Origin: Marinomonas sp. CT5
GTDB taxonomy: Bacteria; Pseudomonadota; Gammaproteobacteria; Pseudomonadales; Marinomonadaceae
DNA: 64,000 nucleotides
Assembly: GCF_018336975.1 (NCBI RefSeq)
Contig: NZ_CP025572.1
Span: forward strand, 4,622,162 to 4,686,161
Direction of reading: 5' to 3'
Positions 1 to 9,100 of the stretch are shown piece by piece (positions within the stretch are counted from its first letter, which is position 1; each line of letters starts with the position of its first letter). The position numbers were made by a program, and so were the translations under genes. The notes under the pieces are model-generated. The model was given only the letters and a program-made list of their open reading frames with translations, was not told the DNA's origin and searched no databases.

Positions 1-270
1 ATTGTGCCAAACGTACTAGGTATTGTTATTGTTTACGCCACCCTATTGGTACCGAATATGATCTTGTTAGAGTCCTTCATCAGTTTCCTAGGACTGGGTG
101 TACAAGAACCCATGACCAGCTGGGGCGCGTTAATTTCTGAAGGCGCTCAAAACATGGAGATTGCCATTTGGCAATTGGCTTGGCCTCTTGGTTTCTTAGT
201 TGTGACTTTATTTTGTTTTAACTTCCTCGGCGATGGCTTACGCGATGCGCTTGATCCAAAAGACCGCTAA
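1..270 (+). CDS. oppC: Oligopeptide ABC transporter permease OppC, C-terminal part
   Basis: Only the last 89 codons are present; the frame is open from base 1 and ends in TAA at 268-270. The visible part is the end of a DppC/OppC inner-membrane permease: it contains the cytoplasmic EAA-loop continuation with the family pattern ESFISFLGLGVQEP, then the last membrane helix and the typical ending LGDGLRDALDPKDR. OppC forms the translocation channel with OppB for peptides delivered by OppA. The oppD ribosome site (AAGGAG) begins at the stop codon, so the three genes are one transcript. The identity as oppC rather than dppC is taken from the very OppD-like neighbour. Confidence 0.9.
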   Translation: MVPNVLGIVIVYATLLVPNMILLESFISFLGLGVQEPMTSWGALISEGAQNMEIAIWQLAWPLGFLVVTLFCFNFLGDGLRDALDPKDR

Positions 271-279
271 GGAGACTTT

Positions 280-1269
280 ATGAGCTTATCTAATTCAAAA
301 AATTTGCTAGAAGTTAACAACTTACGCGTTAACTTCAAAACACCAGACGGTCTTGTGACGGCAGTGAATGATCTGAACTTCAGCTTGGCGCAAGGCGAAA
401 CCCTTGGCATTGTTGGTGAATCGGGTTCAGGTAAAAGCCAAACGGCATTTGCGCTTATGGGCTTGTTGGCTGGAAACGGAGTTATTGAAGGCGAAGCACG
501 TTTTAATGAGCAAAACATTCTGACCTTGAATGAAAAAGCCATGAACCGCATCCGTTCCAAAGAAATTGCGATGATTTTCCAAGATCCAATGACCTCATTG
601 AATCCTTATATGAAAGTCGGCAAGCAGTTGATGGAAGTCTTGATGCTGCATAAGGGTATGAGCAAAGCCGAGGCATTTGAAGCCTCCGTCAAAATGCTTG
701 ATGCCGTGAAGATGCCAGAAGCACGCAAACGCATGAACATGTACCCACATGAATTTTCTGGTGGTATGAGACAGCGTGTGATGATCGCTATGGCCTTGTT
801 GTGCCAACCGAAACTCTTGATTGCAGACGAGCCGACTACCGCCCTAGACGTGACGGTACAAGCTCAGATTCTCACCTTACTGAACGAGTTAAAAGACGAC
901 TTCAATACCTCCATCATCATGATTACCCATGACTTAGGTGTGGTCGCCGGTTTGTGTGACAAGGTGCTGGTCATGTATGGCGGACAAACCATGGAATACG
1001 GCACAGCCGAAGACGTGTTTTACCGTCCTACGCATCCGTATACACAAGGTTTGTTGAAAGCCATTCCTCGTCTCGATGCCAATGACGACAAGTTATCCAC
1101 TATCCCTGGAAACCCACCTAACTTGCTACACATGCCATCAGGCTGTCCTTTCCAAGCTCGTTGTGAGTTTGCTAAAGATCGCTGTGGTGAAAGCATGCCA
1201 CCGCTTGAAGAATATGCACCGGGCCAACTACGAGCTTGTCATAAATCCGTTGATGGATGGGTCGCCTAA
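280..1269 (+). CDS. oppD: Oligopeptide ABC transporter ATPase OppD
   Basis: A 329-residue ABC ATPase that powers peptide import together with OppF. Visible motifs are Walker [11 protein letters not shown], the signature [11 protein letters not shown], Walker B LLIADEP and the switch His in MITHDLG. The C-terminal oligopeptide-transporter extension carries a Cys-rich stretch (CPFQARCEFAKDRC) usual for OppD/DppD. The stretch around MEVLMLHKGMSKAEAF matches what I know of enterobacterial OppD closely, so the symbol is firm. The start at 280 follows AAGGAG by a normal spacing. Its TAA shares one base with the oppF ATG, indicating translational coupling. Confidence 0.95.
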   Translation: MSLSNSKNLLEVNNLRVNFKTPDGLVTAVNDLNFSLAQGETLGIVGESGSGKSQTAFALMGLLAGNGVIEGEARFNEQNILTLNEKAMNRIRSKEIAMIFQDPMTSLNPYMKVGKQLMEVLMLHKGMSKAEAFEASVKMLDAVKMPEARKRMNMYPHEFSGGMRQRVMIAMALLCQPKLLIADEPTTALDVTVQAQILTLLNELKDDFNTSIIMITHDLGVVAGLCDKVLVMYGGQTMEYGTAEDVFYRPTHPYTQGLLKAIPRLDANDDKLSTIPGNPPNLLHMPSGCPFQARCEFAKDRCGESMPPLEEYAPGQLRACHKSVDGWVA

Positions 1270-2270
1270 TGAACACTGCTAACAACATTTTAATGGAAGT
1301 GAATAACCTAAAAGTTCACTTCAATATCAAATCCGACAATGCTTGGCCATGGGAAAAAGGTCACGCTCTTAAAGCCGTGGATGGCGTTGACTTAACCATT
1401 TACGCCGGCGAAACGCTGGGGGTTGTTGGTGAATCAGGGTGTGGTAAATCTACACTAGCTCGTGCGCTATTGCGTCTTGTCCCTATCACCGAAGGCAATG
1501 TGGTTTGGCTTGGGCAAGATCTAACGGATTTAGACAAAAAGCAAATGCGTGATAAACGCCAAGAGCTGCAAATGATCTTTCAAGATCCTTTGGCCTCACT
1601 TGATCCTCGTATGACTGTAGGCGATATCATCGCTGAGCCATTAAGAACCTTCCGCCCAGAGCTATCAAAAGCCGAAGTGAAGGCCGAGGTTCGCACTATG
1701 ATGGATCGCGTGGGATTATTGCCTAACGTGATTAACCGCTACCCTCATGAGTTCTCTGGTGGCCAGTGTCAGCGTATCGGCATTGCTCGCGCCTTGATCC
1801 TTAAACCCAAATTAGTGGTGTGTGACGAGCCTGTGTCGGCTCTGGATGTGTCGATTCAAGCACAGGTTGTTAATCTGCTAAAAGAACTACAAGCGGAAAT
1901 GGGCTTGTCTTTGGTGTTCATCGCTCACGATTTGAGTGTGGTAAAACACATTTCAGATCGCGTCTTGGTGATGTACTTGGGCAATGCGGTCGAGTTAGCC
2001 AGTAAACGCGCCCTGTACGAAAACCCTCAGCACCCATATACCAAAGCCTTGTTGTCTGCGGTTCCCGTACCCGATCCAAAAATTGAACGTGGCAAAAAAG
2101 TTCAGCTTTTAACGGGAGACTTGCCATCGCCAATCAGTCCGCCATCTGGTTGCGTTTTCCGCACTCGCTGCCCTCATGCTAATGAAGGCTGCGCACAGCA
2201 AAAACCGACCTTACAAGTCCTCTCTAGTGAGCACCAAGCCGCTTGTTCACGTTTGGCCGATATCGTATAG
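1269..2270 (+). CDS. oppF: Oligopeptide ABC transporter ATPase OppF
   Basis: Second ATPase of the Opp importer, 333 residues. Walker A is [15 protein letters not shown], the signature HEFSGGQCQRIGIARAL, Walker B LVVCDEP, and the H-loop is FIAHDLSVV. The C-terminal oligo_HPY-type region holds CVFRTRCPHANEGC. An in-frame ATG exists at 1257 inside oppD, but the ATG at 1269 overlaps the oppD stop as TAATG, the usual coupled arrangement, so I chose it. The gene is last in the operon and is followed at once by a strong hairpin at 2300-2340. Confidence 0.94.
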   Translation: MNTANNILMEVNNLKVHFNIKSDNAWPWEKGHALKAVDGVDLTIYAGETLGVVGESGCGKSTLARALLRLVPITEGNVVWLGQDLTDLDKKQMRDKRQELQMIFQDPLASLDPRMTVGDIIAEPLRTFRPELSKAEVKAEVRTMMDRVGLLPNVINRYPHEFSGGQCQRIGIARALILKPKLVVCDEPVSALDVSIQAQVVNLLKELQAEMGLSLVFIAHDLSVVKHISDRVLVMYLGNAVELASKRALYENPQHPYTKALLSAVPVPDPKIERGKKVQLLTGDLPSPISPPSGCVFRTRCPHANEGCAQQKPTLQVLSSEHQAACSRLADIV

Positions 2271-2299
2271 GTCTTTAAAATACGGCAATAAGTGATAAC

Positions 2300-2346
2300 G
2301 CCGCTTTAAGTCACTCTTTTCTAAGAGTTCTTAAAGCGGCTTATTT
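2300..2346 (+). terminator. Rho-independent terminator of the opp operon
   Basis: GCCGCTTTAAG (2300-2310) pairs perfectly with CTTAAAGCGGC (2330-2340), and a nested stem CTCTT/AAGAG lies in the loop. TTATTT follows. It lies 30 bases after the oppF stop. Confidence 0.85.
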
Positions 2347-2458
2347 GTATCCGAAATAGCTATTCTTTCTCATCAAACCTAGTATTCATCACACAAACCT
2401 GCCTTTTTTGTCTATCATAGTAAAAATCTGTCGAGTCACTGAGTTAAGGCAAGTATCT

Positions 2459-2968
2459 ATGCAATTACTCTATCCATTTCTTTTGCTATTTTTCGGTCTC
2501 TTTTCTGCCGCTACTCATGCGGCAGAGACACCTAAAGGAAAAGTCATCCTCACCGTCTCTGGTGCAATTAACACACAAAATTCTAAGCAAGGTATGATGT
2601 TTGATTTAGACATGCTGCAAAACCTACCACAACATACCATTAGAACGCACAACCCTTGGACAAAAGGGACTCATGAATATCAAGGTTTTTCCGCCATTGA
2701 CCTATTAAAACGCTTGCATAGCAAAGGCACACATTTACAGGTCACCGCGCTTAATGAATATATGACAGAGATTCCTGTTAGTGACTTTGTCGATAATGGC
2801 GCTATTTTGGCCATCAAAATTGATGGCAAGCCGATAAGCGTAAGAAACCTCGGTCCCATTATGGTGATCTACCCATTTGACGAACGTAAAGAGCTAAAGT
2901 CTGAGATGTTTTATGGTCGTTCTATTTGGCAAATAAGCCGTATTAAATCCATTATAAAAACGGAGTAA
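2459..2968 (+). CDS. Secreted molybdopterin-binding-like domain protein
   Basis: A 169-residue exported protein with a clear signal peptide (MQLLYPFLLLFFGLFSAATHA, cleavage near AHA-AE). The remainder resembles the SUOX-type oxidoreductase molybdopterin-binding fold: VILTVSGAI, then a domain with YQGFSAIDLLKRL and a closing GRSIWQISRIKSI. The mature part has no cysteine, so it cannot carry the Mo-ligating Cys of true sulfite oxidases. I infer a ligand-sensing rather than a catalytic role. A TTG start at 2408 would bury the signal peptide, and the ATG at 2459 follows TTAAGG, so I chose 2459. Two bases separate it from the kinase-like gene, so they form an operon. Confidence 0.7.
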   Translation: MQLLYPFLLLFFGLFSAATHAAETPKGKVILTVSGAINTQNSKQGMMFDLDMLQNLPQHTIRTHNPWTKGTHEYQGFSAIDLLKRLHSKGTHLQVTALNEYMTEIPVSDFVDNGAILAIKIDGKPISVRNLGPIMVIYPFDERKELKSEMFYGRSIWQISRIKSIIKTE

Positions 2969-2970
2969 AT

Positions 2971-4800
2971 ATGGAGCACTTATTTCAGGGTAAAACCTTG
3001 TTAGATAAGCTAAAACAATGGGTGTTATATGGTTTCATCGCCTTTATTATTGCCATAACTATTGCCGTATTTAGTATTATTACTTACACCAATGACAGTG
3101 CAAAAAATAATGACCGCCGAGTATTTGAAAGTTCGTTATGGAATGCCTTGCAGTTACAAGTACAGTCTTATCGTTTTTTTAATTATCTAGTCGAGTTAGA
3201 CGACAGCGATTACCCGTTAAATGGCGAAGCATTCTTTGAATATGATCTCTTAATGAGCCGCGTCGATTTACTTAGAGAAGGCGCGGTAGCCTCGCTTATT
3301 AGAAACTTCGAAGGCGGGCGTACAACAAGATTACTGAACATTATCAATGGTGAACTAGAGCTGCTTAGCTTTAATTTATCCAAACTGGAAAGTGGTGACC
3401 AAAGTTATTTGCCGGACTCTATTGATCGTATTAAACACGTAGAAAGCCAAATCAATGAGTTTGTCACTTTGGTAAATAAGGGCAGTAATGAATATATCAG
3501 CAACCAGCACCAGTCTTTACAAGAAAACCTTAGGAATATCCAATTACTCTCAATCGCACTTTTGGTGTGTTTGTTGTTTTTCTGCTTCTTCGCTTTCAAT
3601 GGAATCGCAGACCTAAGGCGCGCCTTTAAACGTAATGAAGAGCTTAGCAACTCGATTAAAACGGCTTATGATGACAAATCTCATATGCTTTCTTTTATTG
3701 CACAAGAAATACGCTCTCCTCTTAATGCCATTCTTGGTACAACCAAAACCCTTAATACCACCGAGTCTAAAACGGATATCGAAGCACTTTCTAAACATAT
3801 AGAAGAATCTGGCAATCAGTTACTACAAACTATTGAGATGCTATCAGACCTATCTTTAATCGACGCCGACAAGCTGACCCTGATACCCACAACACAACAT
3901 TTACAAAGCAATATCCACGATTATATTGCTTTATTTGAGTCTCAAATGGCTCGAAAAAATCTACAAAGCATTGTCTATATCGACCCTCTTTTACCCGACT
4001 ATATCAATATAGATTTCACCAGACTTAAAGAGATTATTATCGCTCTGATTCAAAATGCCATTACTCACACCTCTTCGGGCAGCATTAGCCTTCAAATCAG
4101 GCCATCTTCATTAATCGCTTTGCCTGAGCCGCTACCGTCCGATATCAAAAGTGCTCGCATGCTACAAATAGCCGTAAAAGACACAGGGATAGGAATGTCT
4201 AGCACATTACAGAAGCACTTAAGAATCAACCCATCTTTACCCTCACAACAAGAAGGACCGCTGCCAAGCAAAGTAGGATTGAGCTTGGCGCTATGCCACA
4301 AATTGGTTTACCTAATGCAAGGAGAAATGCACTTTTCATGTGCGTCTGACACTGGCTGCGAGTTTTGGGTAGATATTCCCTTTTACATACCAATCACAGA
4401 TTCACTCGAAGAAAACAACACTTTTCTCTGTCCAGATGGAACCCAAGCTTTGATTATCGAAACAGACGCTCAACTAGCAAATATTATTAGCCTGCAGTTA
4501 GCCGCACTCAATATCAAAGCGACAATCTCAAAAGAAGGTAGCTTTTTTAGCAACAAGGATTATGATTTAGTCATTCTAGGCAACACCTCCCGCTTTGAAC
4601 GTGAAGGGCATGATGCCATCATTCAATGGCAAGCTAAGTTCTGTCCAATACTGGGTTATCATGCTGAAGCCGTAGACAAGCCAACCTACAAGATCATAAA
4701 ACTGACTTTCCCATTGACCCAAAATCAGCTTTCACATCACATTAAGACACTATTCACCGAACAAAAAGCGTCTTCTCTAAAGGTTAATAATAATGATTGA
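2971..4800 (+). CDS. Membrane hybrid histidine-kinase homologue without the phospho-His
   Basis: 609 residues. A membrane helix at about 18-40 and another at about 190-212 enclose a helical periplasmic domain. Next come a dimerisation region, a HATPase_c domain (N box LIQNAITHTSSG, G1 box DTGIGMS, G2 region VGLSLALCHKL) and a receiver-like tail from about residue 490. In the H box the expected S-H-E-I-R-T-P reads A-Q-E-I-R-S-P, so residue 245 is Gln (codon CAA at 3703-3705). The receiver-like tail (ALIIETDAQLANII, then DYDLVILGN) has an Asp near the usual site but lacks the acidic pair and Lys pattern. The ATP-binding boxes look intact, so it may be a pseudokinase or an allosteric sensor. The Hpt gene downstream overlaps its end by 8 bases. 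Confidence 0.82.
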   Translation: MEHLFQGKTLLDKLKQWVLYGFIAFIIAITIAVFSIITYTNDSAKNNDRRVFESSLWNALQLQVQSYRFFNYLVELDDSDYPLNGEAFFEYDLLMSRVDLLREGAVASLIRNFEGGRTTRLLNIINGELELLSFNLSKLESGDQSYLPDSIDRIKHVESQINEFVTLVNKGSNEYISNQHQSLQENLRNIQLLSIALLVCLLFFCFFAFNGIADLRRAFKRNEELSNSIKTAYDDKSHMLSFIAQEIRSPLNAILGTTKTLNTTESKTDIEALSKHIEESGNQLLQTIEMLSDLSLIDADKLTLIPTTQHLQSNIHDYIALFESQMARKNLQSIVYIDPLLPDYINIDFTRLKEIIIALIQNAITHTSSGSISLQIRPSSLIALPEPLPSDIKSARMLQIAVKDTGIGMSSTLQKHLRINPSLPSQQEGPLPSKVGLSLALCHKLVYLMQGEMHFSCASDTGCEFWVDIPFYIPITDSLEENNTFLCPDGTQALIIETDAQLANIISLQLAALNIKATISKEGSFFSNKDYDLVILGNTSRFEREGHDAIIQWQAKFCPILGYHAEAVDKPTYKIIKLTFPLTQNQLSHHIKTLFTEQKASSLKVNNND

Positions 4801-5128
4801 TAAAAACCATTTGAATTCTCTAAGCGAATTACTAGGAAGAGACACAGTAAACCAAATACGGTTGGAATATGTGGAAGATAGCTTCGAAAAATTAACCTTG
4901 CTACAACAAGCGTGGCAAGACAAAAACTATCCAGAGCTTGCTCATATCAGCCACTCACTTAAATCGGCTAGTTTAAATATGGCTATGCAACTCTTTGCAG
5001 AACAATGCCAGAAAATTGAAAAAGCCGCTTCTCAACATAGCGATCAAGATTTACAAGATATCATTGAAAAACTGCCCGCCATTCGCCAAGCGTCGTTAGA
5101 AGAACTTGAAATATACTTCTCATCTTAA
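4793..5128 (+). CDS. Histidine phosphotransfer (Hpt) domain protein
   Basis: A small all-helical protein of 111 residues with the Hpt signature ISHSLKSASLNM. His54 is the predicted phosphorylated residue, followed by the Lys and Ser/Gly pattern of the family. Stand-alone Hpt proteins relay phosphate between a hybrid kinase receiver and a final response regulator. It overlaps the preceding kinase homologue by 8 bases and ends the three-gene operon. Because that kinase lacks its own His, the phosphate for His54 probably comes from another kinase, or the module acts by binding. No response regulator is adjacent. Confidence 0.85.
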   Translation: MIDKNHLNSLSELLGRDTVNQIRLEYVEDSFEKLTLLQQAWQDKNYPELAHISHSLKSASLNMAMQLFAEQCQKIEKAASQHSDQDLQDIIEKLPAIRQASLEELEIYFSS

Positions 5129-5185
5129 ATGACGTTATCAAGAAGCCATCTAATACGTCTGTTTAACGGGCAAAAAACCTTACGG

Positions 5186-5686
5186 TTAGATTGACCAAGT
5201 CATGTCAGTGGCATTAATAAAAGTAGTCACAAAGGACTCTAAGCCAGCTTGGTCCATCGCAGAAAAACGGCCAACCTTTGGACTGTCCATATCAAATACT
5301 GCGATTAGCTGGCCATCAACCACAACGGGAATAACCACTTCACTTGCCGAGGCGGCATCACAAGCAATATGACCATCAAACGCATGCACATCTTCAATAC
5401 GTTGCGTTTGCAAGGTCGCTGCGGCGGCGCCACACACACCACGGCCAAATGGAATTCGAGTGCAAGCCACCTTACCCACATAAGGCCCAAGCACCAGCTC
5501 TTCACCGCGCACAAAATAAAAGCCAGACCAATTCAAATCGGCCACGGTTTGCATGACAAACGCTGAGAACTGTGCCGCGTTACAAATAAAATCACGTTCG
5601 TCGCTGAGCAATGCCGCTAACTGCGAGTTGAGTGCTTGATAAGACTCTTCAAGAGAGCCAGCCGAATGAGTGTCTATGGTAAACAT
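5186..5686 (-). CDS. msrC: Free methionine-(R)-sulfoxide reductase (GAF domain)
   Basis: 166 residues forming one GAF domain of the fRMsr (YebR/MsrC) family, which reduces free L-methionine-(R)-sulfoxide in the cytoplasm with thioredoxin. All three family cysteines are present as C75, C85 and C109, in CTRIPFGRGVCG and GHIACDAASASEVV, with the same spacing as in the E. coli enzyme. The product also shows NWSGFYF and the substrate-pocket DMDSP. An upstream in-frame ATG at 5725 would add 13 residues not usual for the family, so I prefer MFTIDTHS at 5686. It converges on the Hpt gene and lies downstream of phoU on the same strand, but a hairpin separates it from phoU. Confidence 0.9.
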   Translation of the reverse strand: MFTIDTHSAGSLEESYQALNSQLAALLSDERDFICNAAQFSAFVMQTVADLNWSGFYFVRGEELVLGPYVGKVACTRIPFGRGVCGAAAATLQTQRIEDVHAFDGHIACDAASASEVVIPVVVDGQLIAVFDMDSPKVGRFSAMDQAGLESFVTTFINATDMTWSI

Positions 5687-5759
5687 CAGATATCCCGCCG
5701 ATAAAACAAAACGGGATGATAGCAAAGAGAAAAGACCGACAGGAAAAATAATTGAGAAA

Positions 5760-5797
5760 ATCAGTCTTCAGGCAAGTAAATAGGCCCAAAGACTGAT
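5760..5797 (-). terminator. Probable terminator of the pst-phoU operon
   Basis: ATCAGTCTT (5760-5768) pairs with AAGACTGAT (5789-5797). Read on the minus strand the stem is followed by TTTTCTC. It lies just after the phoU stop and before msrC. Confidence 0.65.
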
Positions 5798-5808
5798 AAA
5801 CCTTGCCT

Positions 5809-6522
5809 TTATTTTTTACTCACTTCAACAGCAAGATCATTTACATTCACATGACGCACATCCACACCTTTCACCATAAAGATCAAATGCTGACAGGTGT
5901 GACGAGCATGGTCGCCAATACGCTCCAAAGAACGTAATACCCAAATCACATTGATCACACGAGAAATGCTGCGTGGATCTTCCATCATGTAAGTCACTAA
6001 GGAGCGCATCGCCGTATTGTATTCTTGATCCACCGTACGATCTTGTTTCGCCACTTTAATCGCCGCATCAATGTCTAAACGAGCATAAGCATCTAACGAG
6101 TCATGGATCATTCTAGATACCATTTGGCCAATACGATTAATCTCTACATAACCACGAGGAGACTCGCCTTCATTGATCAAATTCAGCGTCAGGTTAGCAA
6201 TTTTCTTCGCCTCATCTCCCATTCGCTCAAGCTCACTGACCGCTTTACTGATCGACAGAATCATACGCAAATCCGACGCCGCTGGTTGGCGTTTTGCTAA
6301 AATGCGACGACACTCTTCATCAATCAAACCATCTAACTTATTGACTGTAGAGTCTTGATTTTTTACATCTTCCGCCAAAGAACCGTTCGCGTCTAATAAG
6401 GCTTGTACTGCGTCTTGAACTTGATTTTCAACCACTCCACCCATGGTCAAAAAGTGTTGGCGAAGCAGTTCCAGCTCGTTGTTAAACTGCTGAGAAATAT
6501 GATCTGTTGTTAATTCTTTCAT
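5809..6522 (-). CDS. phoU: Phosphate regulon protein PhoU
   Basis: 237 residues, the usual PhoU length, built of two related three-helix repeats. Each carries the family metal-binding pattern, seen as AVSELERMGDEAKKIANL and VLRSLERIGDHARHTCQHL. PhoU connects the PstSCAB transporter to the PhoR/PhoB two-component system and keeps the Pho regulon off when phosphate is plentiful. It is the last gene of the pst operon, 14 bases after pstB. No phoB or phoR gene lies in this window. Confidence 0.96.
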   Translation of the reverse strand: MKELTTDHISQQFNNELELLRQHFLTMGGVVENQVQDAVQALLDANGSLAEDVKNQDSTVNKLDGLIDEECRRILAKRQPAASDLRMILSISKAVSELERMGDEAKKIANLTLNLINEGESPRGYVEINRIGQMVSRMIHDSLDAYARLDIDAAIKVAKQDRTVDQEYNTAMRSLVTYMMEDPRSISRVINVIWVLRSLERIGDHARHTCQHLIFMVKGVDVRHVNVNDLAVEVSKK

Positions 6523-6536
6523 AATGCGTCCTCCGC

Positions 6537-7367
6537 CTAGCCGTAGCGGCCCGTTATGTAGTCTTCTGTTTGTTGTTTGCTTGGGTTAGTGAACAAGGTG
6601 TTGGTATCACCAAACTCAATCAAATCCCCCATATACATGAACGCAGTGTAATCAGAAACTCGCGCCGCTTGCTGCATATTGTGAGTCACAATTGCGATAG
6701 TGAACTCATTTTTCAGTTCATGGATCAATTCCTCAATCTTCAAGGTTGAAATAGGATCCAATGCCGAAGCAGGCTCATCCAACAATAGCACTTCTGGTTT
6801 TACCGCCACCGTACGGGCAATTACTAAGCGTTGTTGCTGACCACCAGACATGCCCAATGCACTCTCGTGTAGACGATCTTTCACTTCGTCCCACAACGCC
6901 GCTGAGCGTAGAGCCCACTCGACAGTTTCATCAAGCAAACGTTTTTTATTAATGCCTTGAATACGAAGGCCATACGCCACGTTTTCATAAATACTTTTTG
7001 GAAAAGGGTTTGGCTTTTGAAACACCATACCGACTCGACGACGTAGCTCAGCCACATCCGTGCCTTTTTCATAAATATTTTGATTATGCAGATTAATTTG
7101 ACCCGTAATACGACAGGAATCGACCAAATCATTCATACGATTAAAACAACGTAAAAGCGTCGATTTACCACAACCAGAAGGCCCGATAAACGCGGTCACC
7201 TTTTTCTCTGGGATAGTCATGTTCACGCCTTTCAGTGCTTCTTTTTCACCATAATACAGGTGCAAATCGTTTACAGATAGGCAAACGGTTTCATCTTCAA
7301 TGCGCAACGCCTGTTGGCTACGCTGCATTGCTGAAATATCAATTGAGTGTGTTTTAACGTCGCTCAT
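6537..7367 (-). CDS. pstB: Phosphate ABC transporter ATPase PstB
   Basis: 276-residue ABC ATPase of the high-affinity phosphate importer. It has Walker [20 protein letters not shown], the Q-loop [16 protein letters not shown] typical of PstB, signature [13 protein letters not shown], Walker B VLLLDEP, and H-loop [14 protein letters not shown]. The ending [10 protein letters not shown] is the family C-terminus. The N-terminal 25 residues before [14 protein letters not shown] are longer than in E. coli, which is common in marine gammaproteobacteria. It sits between pstA and phoU with 20- and 14-base gaps. Confidence 0.97.
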   Translation of the reverse strand: MSDVKTHSIDISAMQRSQQALRIEDETVCLSVNDLHLYYGEKEALKGVNMTIPEKKVTAFIGPSGCGKSTLLRCFNRMNDLVDSCRITGQINLHNQNIYEKGTDVAELRRRVGMVFQKPNPFPKSIYENVAYGLRIQGINKKRLLDETVEWALRSAALWDEVKDRLHESALGMSGGQQQRLVIARTVAVKPEVLLLDEPASALDPISTLKIEELIHELKNEFTIAIVTHNMQQAARVSDYTAFMYMGDLIEFGDTNTLFTNPSKQQTEDYITGRYG

Positions 7368-7387
7368 AATAATCTCTTCTCCGCCGC

Positions 7388-9100
7388 TTACATTTCCAGC
7401 GATTTGTATTTTTCACGTAAATGATTTCGGATGGTTACGGCTGTTAAATTTAACAAAGCAATAACAATCACAAGCAATAAGGCTGTTGCGTACACAAGAG
7501 GTCGCGCCGCCTCCACGTTTGGACTTTGGAAACCAACGTCGTAAATATGGAAACCTAAATGCATGAATTTTTGATCTAAATGGATATACGGGTAATTTCC
7601 ATCCAAAGGCAAAGATGGCGCCAGTTTCACCACACCCACCAACATCAACGGTGCCACTTCACCCGCGGCACGAGCCACAGCCAGAATGACCCCAGTCATA
7701 ATCGCAGGACTGGCCATTGGTAATACGACTCGCCATAAGGTTTCCGCTTTCGTAGCGCCCAGAGCCAAACTGCCTTCACGAACGTTACGAGGAATACGTG
7801 ACAAGCCTTCTTCCGTCGCCACAATCACTACCGGCACCGTCAATAACGCGAGCGTGATAGAGGCCCACATCAAGCCACCCGTACCAAAAGTCGGTGATGG
7901 CAAAGCTTCCGGGAAGAACGCTTGGTCAATGCCAGAACCTAGGAAATAAATAAAGAAGCCAAGACCAAACACACCGTAAACGATGGAAGGCACACCCGCT
8001 AAGTTGTTTACCGCGATGCGAATCGTACGAGTCACCCAACCTTGAGAAGCATATTCACGTAGATACACCGCAGCCACCACACCAAATGGCGTAACCAACA
8101 CTGTCATCAATAGCACCATCATGACCGTACCAAAAATGGCTGGGAACACACCGCCTTCTGTGTTGGCTTCACGGGGATCATCAGATAAGAATTCCCATAC
8201 TTTAGTAAAGTAAAAGCCCAACTTCTGAGGTATTCCCATCGCATTAGCACGATAAGCATGAACGATTTTCGCTACTGGCATCTCATGCTCAGAACCATCC
8301 ATCACTTGTACGACAAAGGTATCTCGGTTGATTTTCGCATACAGGTCGATCAAGCTTTGTTGTAGACCCTTGTACTCTTCATCATATTGACTGCGCTCTG
8401 CCGCCAAATCCGCTTCTGCCGCAGGAGTCAGTTTACCTTCTAACTCTAAACGACGTTGCTTAAGGCGAATACGCTCCAGTGCGTAGTTGATCTTACCAAT
8501 GTCTTTTTTCTCAATCTCATGGATCTGATCGAAGATAACCGTTGCGCGCTCAATACTTTTTTCAAACGTATTCCAGGTTGCCATGGCGGAGTCTGTTGGC
8601 GTCAGATCCTTAGTTTCAGAGACGACTTTGCCACTCTCTTTCACCGCTTTTAGGTAACCATATAAATTACCCCATTCACGACGTTCAGCCGTAAACAGCA
8701 TGTCTGGACGTTTAACATCAGTTAAATATTCATCGATCACCCAACGAAAATCGGAACCGTAGACATCACGGTTACCGGTTTTCATCAGCGTACGTTCCAT
8801 CAGCTTATGACGATCAGGGATATCAATCCCCGCTTCACGCAATTGCGCCGCGGGCACTTCCACACTCTCGACACGCTCTGCAACAATGTTATAGCCCTTC
8901 TCACCAGGTAAAGCATAATGAGCTTCTACCACATCTGCAGGCCAAAAATGCCCTAACCCACGCACCGCAATAAGCAGCAACAAGCCTAAAACCATGATGA
9001 CAGAAATCGCCACCGCGCCGGCATTTAACCACACCCATGGATCACCAGATTTAACCCATTCGGATACGGATTTTTTCTTCATTTTCATTTGAGTACTCAT
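7388..9100 (-). CDS. pstA: Phosphate ABC transporter permease PstA, long form
   Basis: 570 residues, against about 300 in E. coli. The C-terminal half is the standard PstA membrane domain, including the EAA-type loop ([20 protein letters not shown]). Between the first helix (about 25-50) and the permease core lies a roughly 250-residue periplasmic, partly coiled-coil insert with [12 protein letters not shown] and helical repeats near 180-270. Long PstA of this kind is known in Pseudomonas and Vibrio. Its ATG shares one base with the pstC stop (TAATG), so the two permeases are coupled. Confidence 0.94.
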   Translation of the reverse strand: MSTQMKMKKKSVSEWVKSGDPWVWLNAGAVAISVIMVLGLLLLIAVRGLGHFWPADVVEAHYALPGEKGYNIVAERVESVEVPAAQLREAGIDIPDRHKLMERTLMKTGNRDVYGSDFRWVIDEYLTDVKRPDMLFTAERREWGNLYGYLKAVKESGKVVSETKDLTPTDSAMATWNTFEKSIERATVIFDQIHEIEKKDIGKINYALERIRLKQRRLELEGKLTPAAEADLAAERSQYDEEYKGLQQSLIDLYAKINRDTFVVQVMDGSEHEMPVAKIVHAYRANAMGIPQKLGFYFTKVWEFLSDDPREANTEGGVFPAIFGTVMMVLLMTVLVTPFGVVAAVYLREYASQGWVTRTIRIAVNNLAGVPSIVYGVFGLGFFIYFLGSGIDQAFFPEALPSPTFGTGGLMWASITLALLTVPVVIVATEEGLSRIPRNVREGSLALGATKAETLWRVVLPMASPAIMTGVILAVARAAGEVAPLMLVGVVKLAPSLPLDGNYPYIHLDQKFMHLGFHIYDVGFQSPNVEAARPLVYATALLLVIVIALLNLTAVTIRNHLREKYKSLEM

